Notes under the pieces: generated by a model
Told to the model about the DNA's origin: nothing
Database searches by the model: none
Seen by the model: the letters and a program-made list of their open reading frames with translations, nothing else
Program-made: the position numbers and the translations under genes
Part shown: in pieces, positions 44,332-44,364 of the stretch
Numbering within the stretch: position 1 is the first letter of the stretch
How the letters are laid out: the number at the start of each line of letters is the position of its first letter
Assembly: GCF_000737195.2 (NCBI RefSeq)
Contig: NZ_JALM01000061.1
Coordinates: forward strand, 1 to 44,364
Source of the DNA: Sciscionella sediminilitoris
Lineage (GTDB): Bacteria > Actinomycetota > Actinomycetes > Mycobacteriales > Pseudonocardiaceae
Reading direction: 5' to 3'
DNA length: 44,364 bases

Positions 44332-44364
44332 CCCGCCGGAAATGCTTTAGAGATGGTTTCAAAA

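Noticed and set aside
44332-44364. Possible terminator or gene start at the right edge
   Set aside because: Only 33 nt remain; no hairpin or start with a ribosome site is visible.

Overview
The window is high-GC actinobacterial chromosome, most likely from the order Pseudonocardiales or a close relative. The evidence is the gene order ftsZ-pgeF-yggS-sepF-yggT-wag31 after a complete division and cell-wall (dcw) cluster, a long type-2 isoleucyl-tRNA synthetase behind a T-box, a SAM-IV riboswitch, frequent GTG starts and GTGA gene overlaps. The genus cannot be fixed from the sequence. No rRNA, tRNA, CRISPR array, insertion sequence or prophage was seen.

Region 1 (1-2454, minus strand) holds a MoxR ATPase, a DUF58 protein and the first codons of a third gene that runs off the left edge. 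All are joined by 4-nt overlaps. Region 2 (2455-2935) is the divergent control region. It has a promoter for mraZ overlaid by four GTGG boxes at exact 10-bp spacing (a MraZ operator), plus two more clusters of similar boxes facing the MoxR operon. Region 3 (2936-22256, plus strand) is the dcw cluster: mraZ, rsmH, a FtsL-like gene, ftsI, murE, murF, mraY, murD, ftsW, murG, murC, ftsQ and ftsZ, then pgeF, yggS, sepF, yggT and wag31. It supplies the cytoplasmic and lipid-linked steps of peptidoglycan synthesis, the septal synthase pair FtsW-FtsI, the Z ring and its membrane anchor, and the polar-growth scaffold. An 88-nt nested hairpin before rsmH matches the place of the known actinobacterial mraW RNA motif.

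Region 4 (22280-32488) has an acidic membrane protein with a Cys/His zinc-type tail, a T-box-controlled ileS, a convergent methyltransferase, a K+/H+-type antiporter, and a SAM-IV riboswitch in front of a PLP enzyme, lspA and rluD. Region 5 (32496-36398) is accessory: a winged-helix/Ig-like protein, a Baeyer-Villiger-type flavin monooxygenase with an operator-like palindrome, a uridine-kinase-like protein without a visible P-loop, and a dienelactone-hydrolase-like enzyme.

Region 6 (36367-37161, minus) is a pair of Gdx-type SMR exporters behind a guanidine-III riboswitch. Region 7 (37187-44331) is a polyamine module. A minus-strand operon of aldehyde dehydrogenase, PotA, PotD, PotB and PotC faces a FadR-type GntR regulator followed by a soluble Cache-domain protein. 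Such a free-standing sensor domain beside a regulator and an uptake/oxidation operon is the best candidate here for an uncharacterised sensing arrangement.

Three strong riboswitch-class elements (T-box, SAM-IV, guanidine-III), a probable mraW RNA, a hairpin between a Shine-Dalgarno and its start codon, and several candidate leaderless promoters make RNA-level control the main theme of the window.
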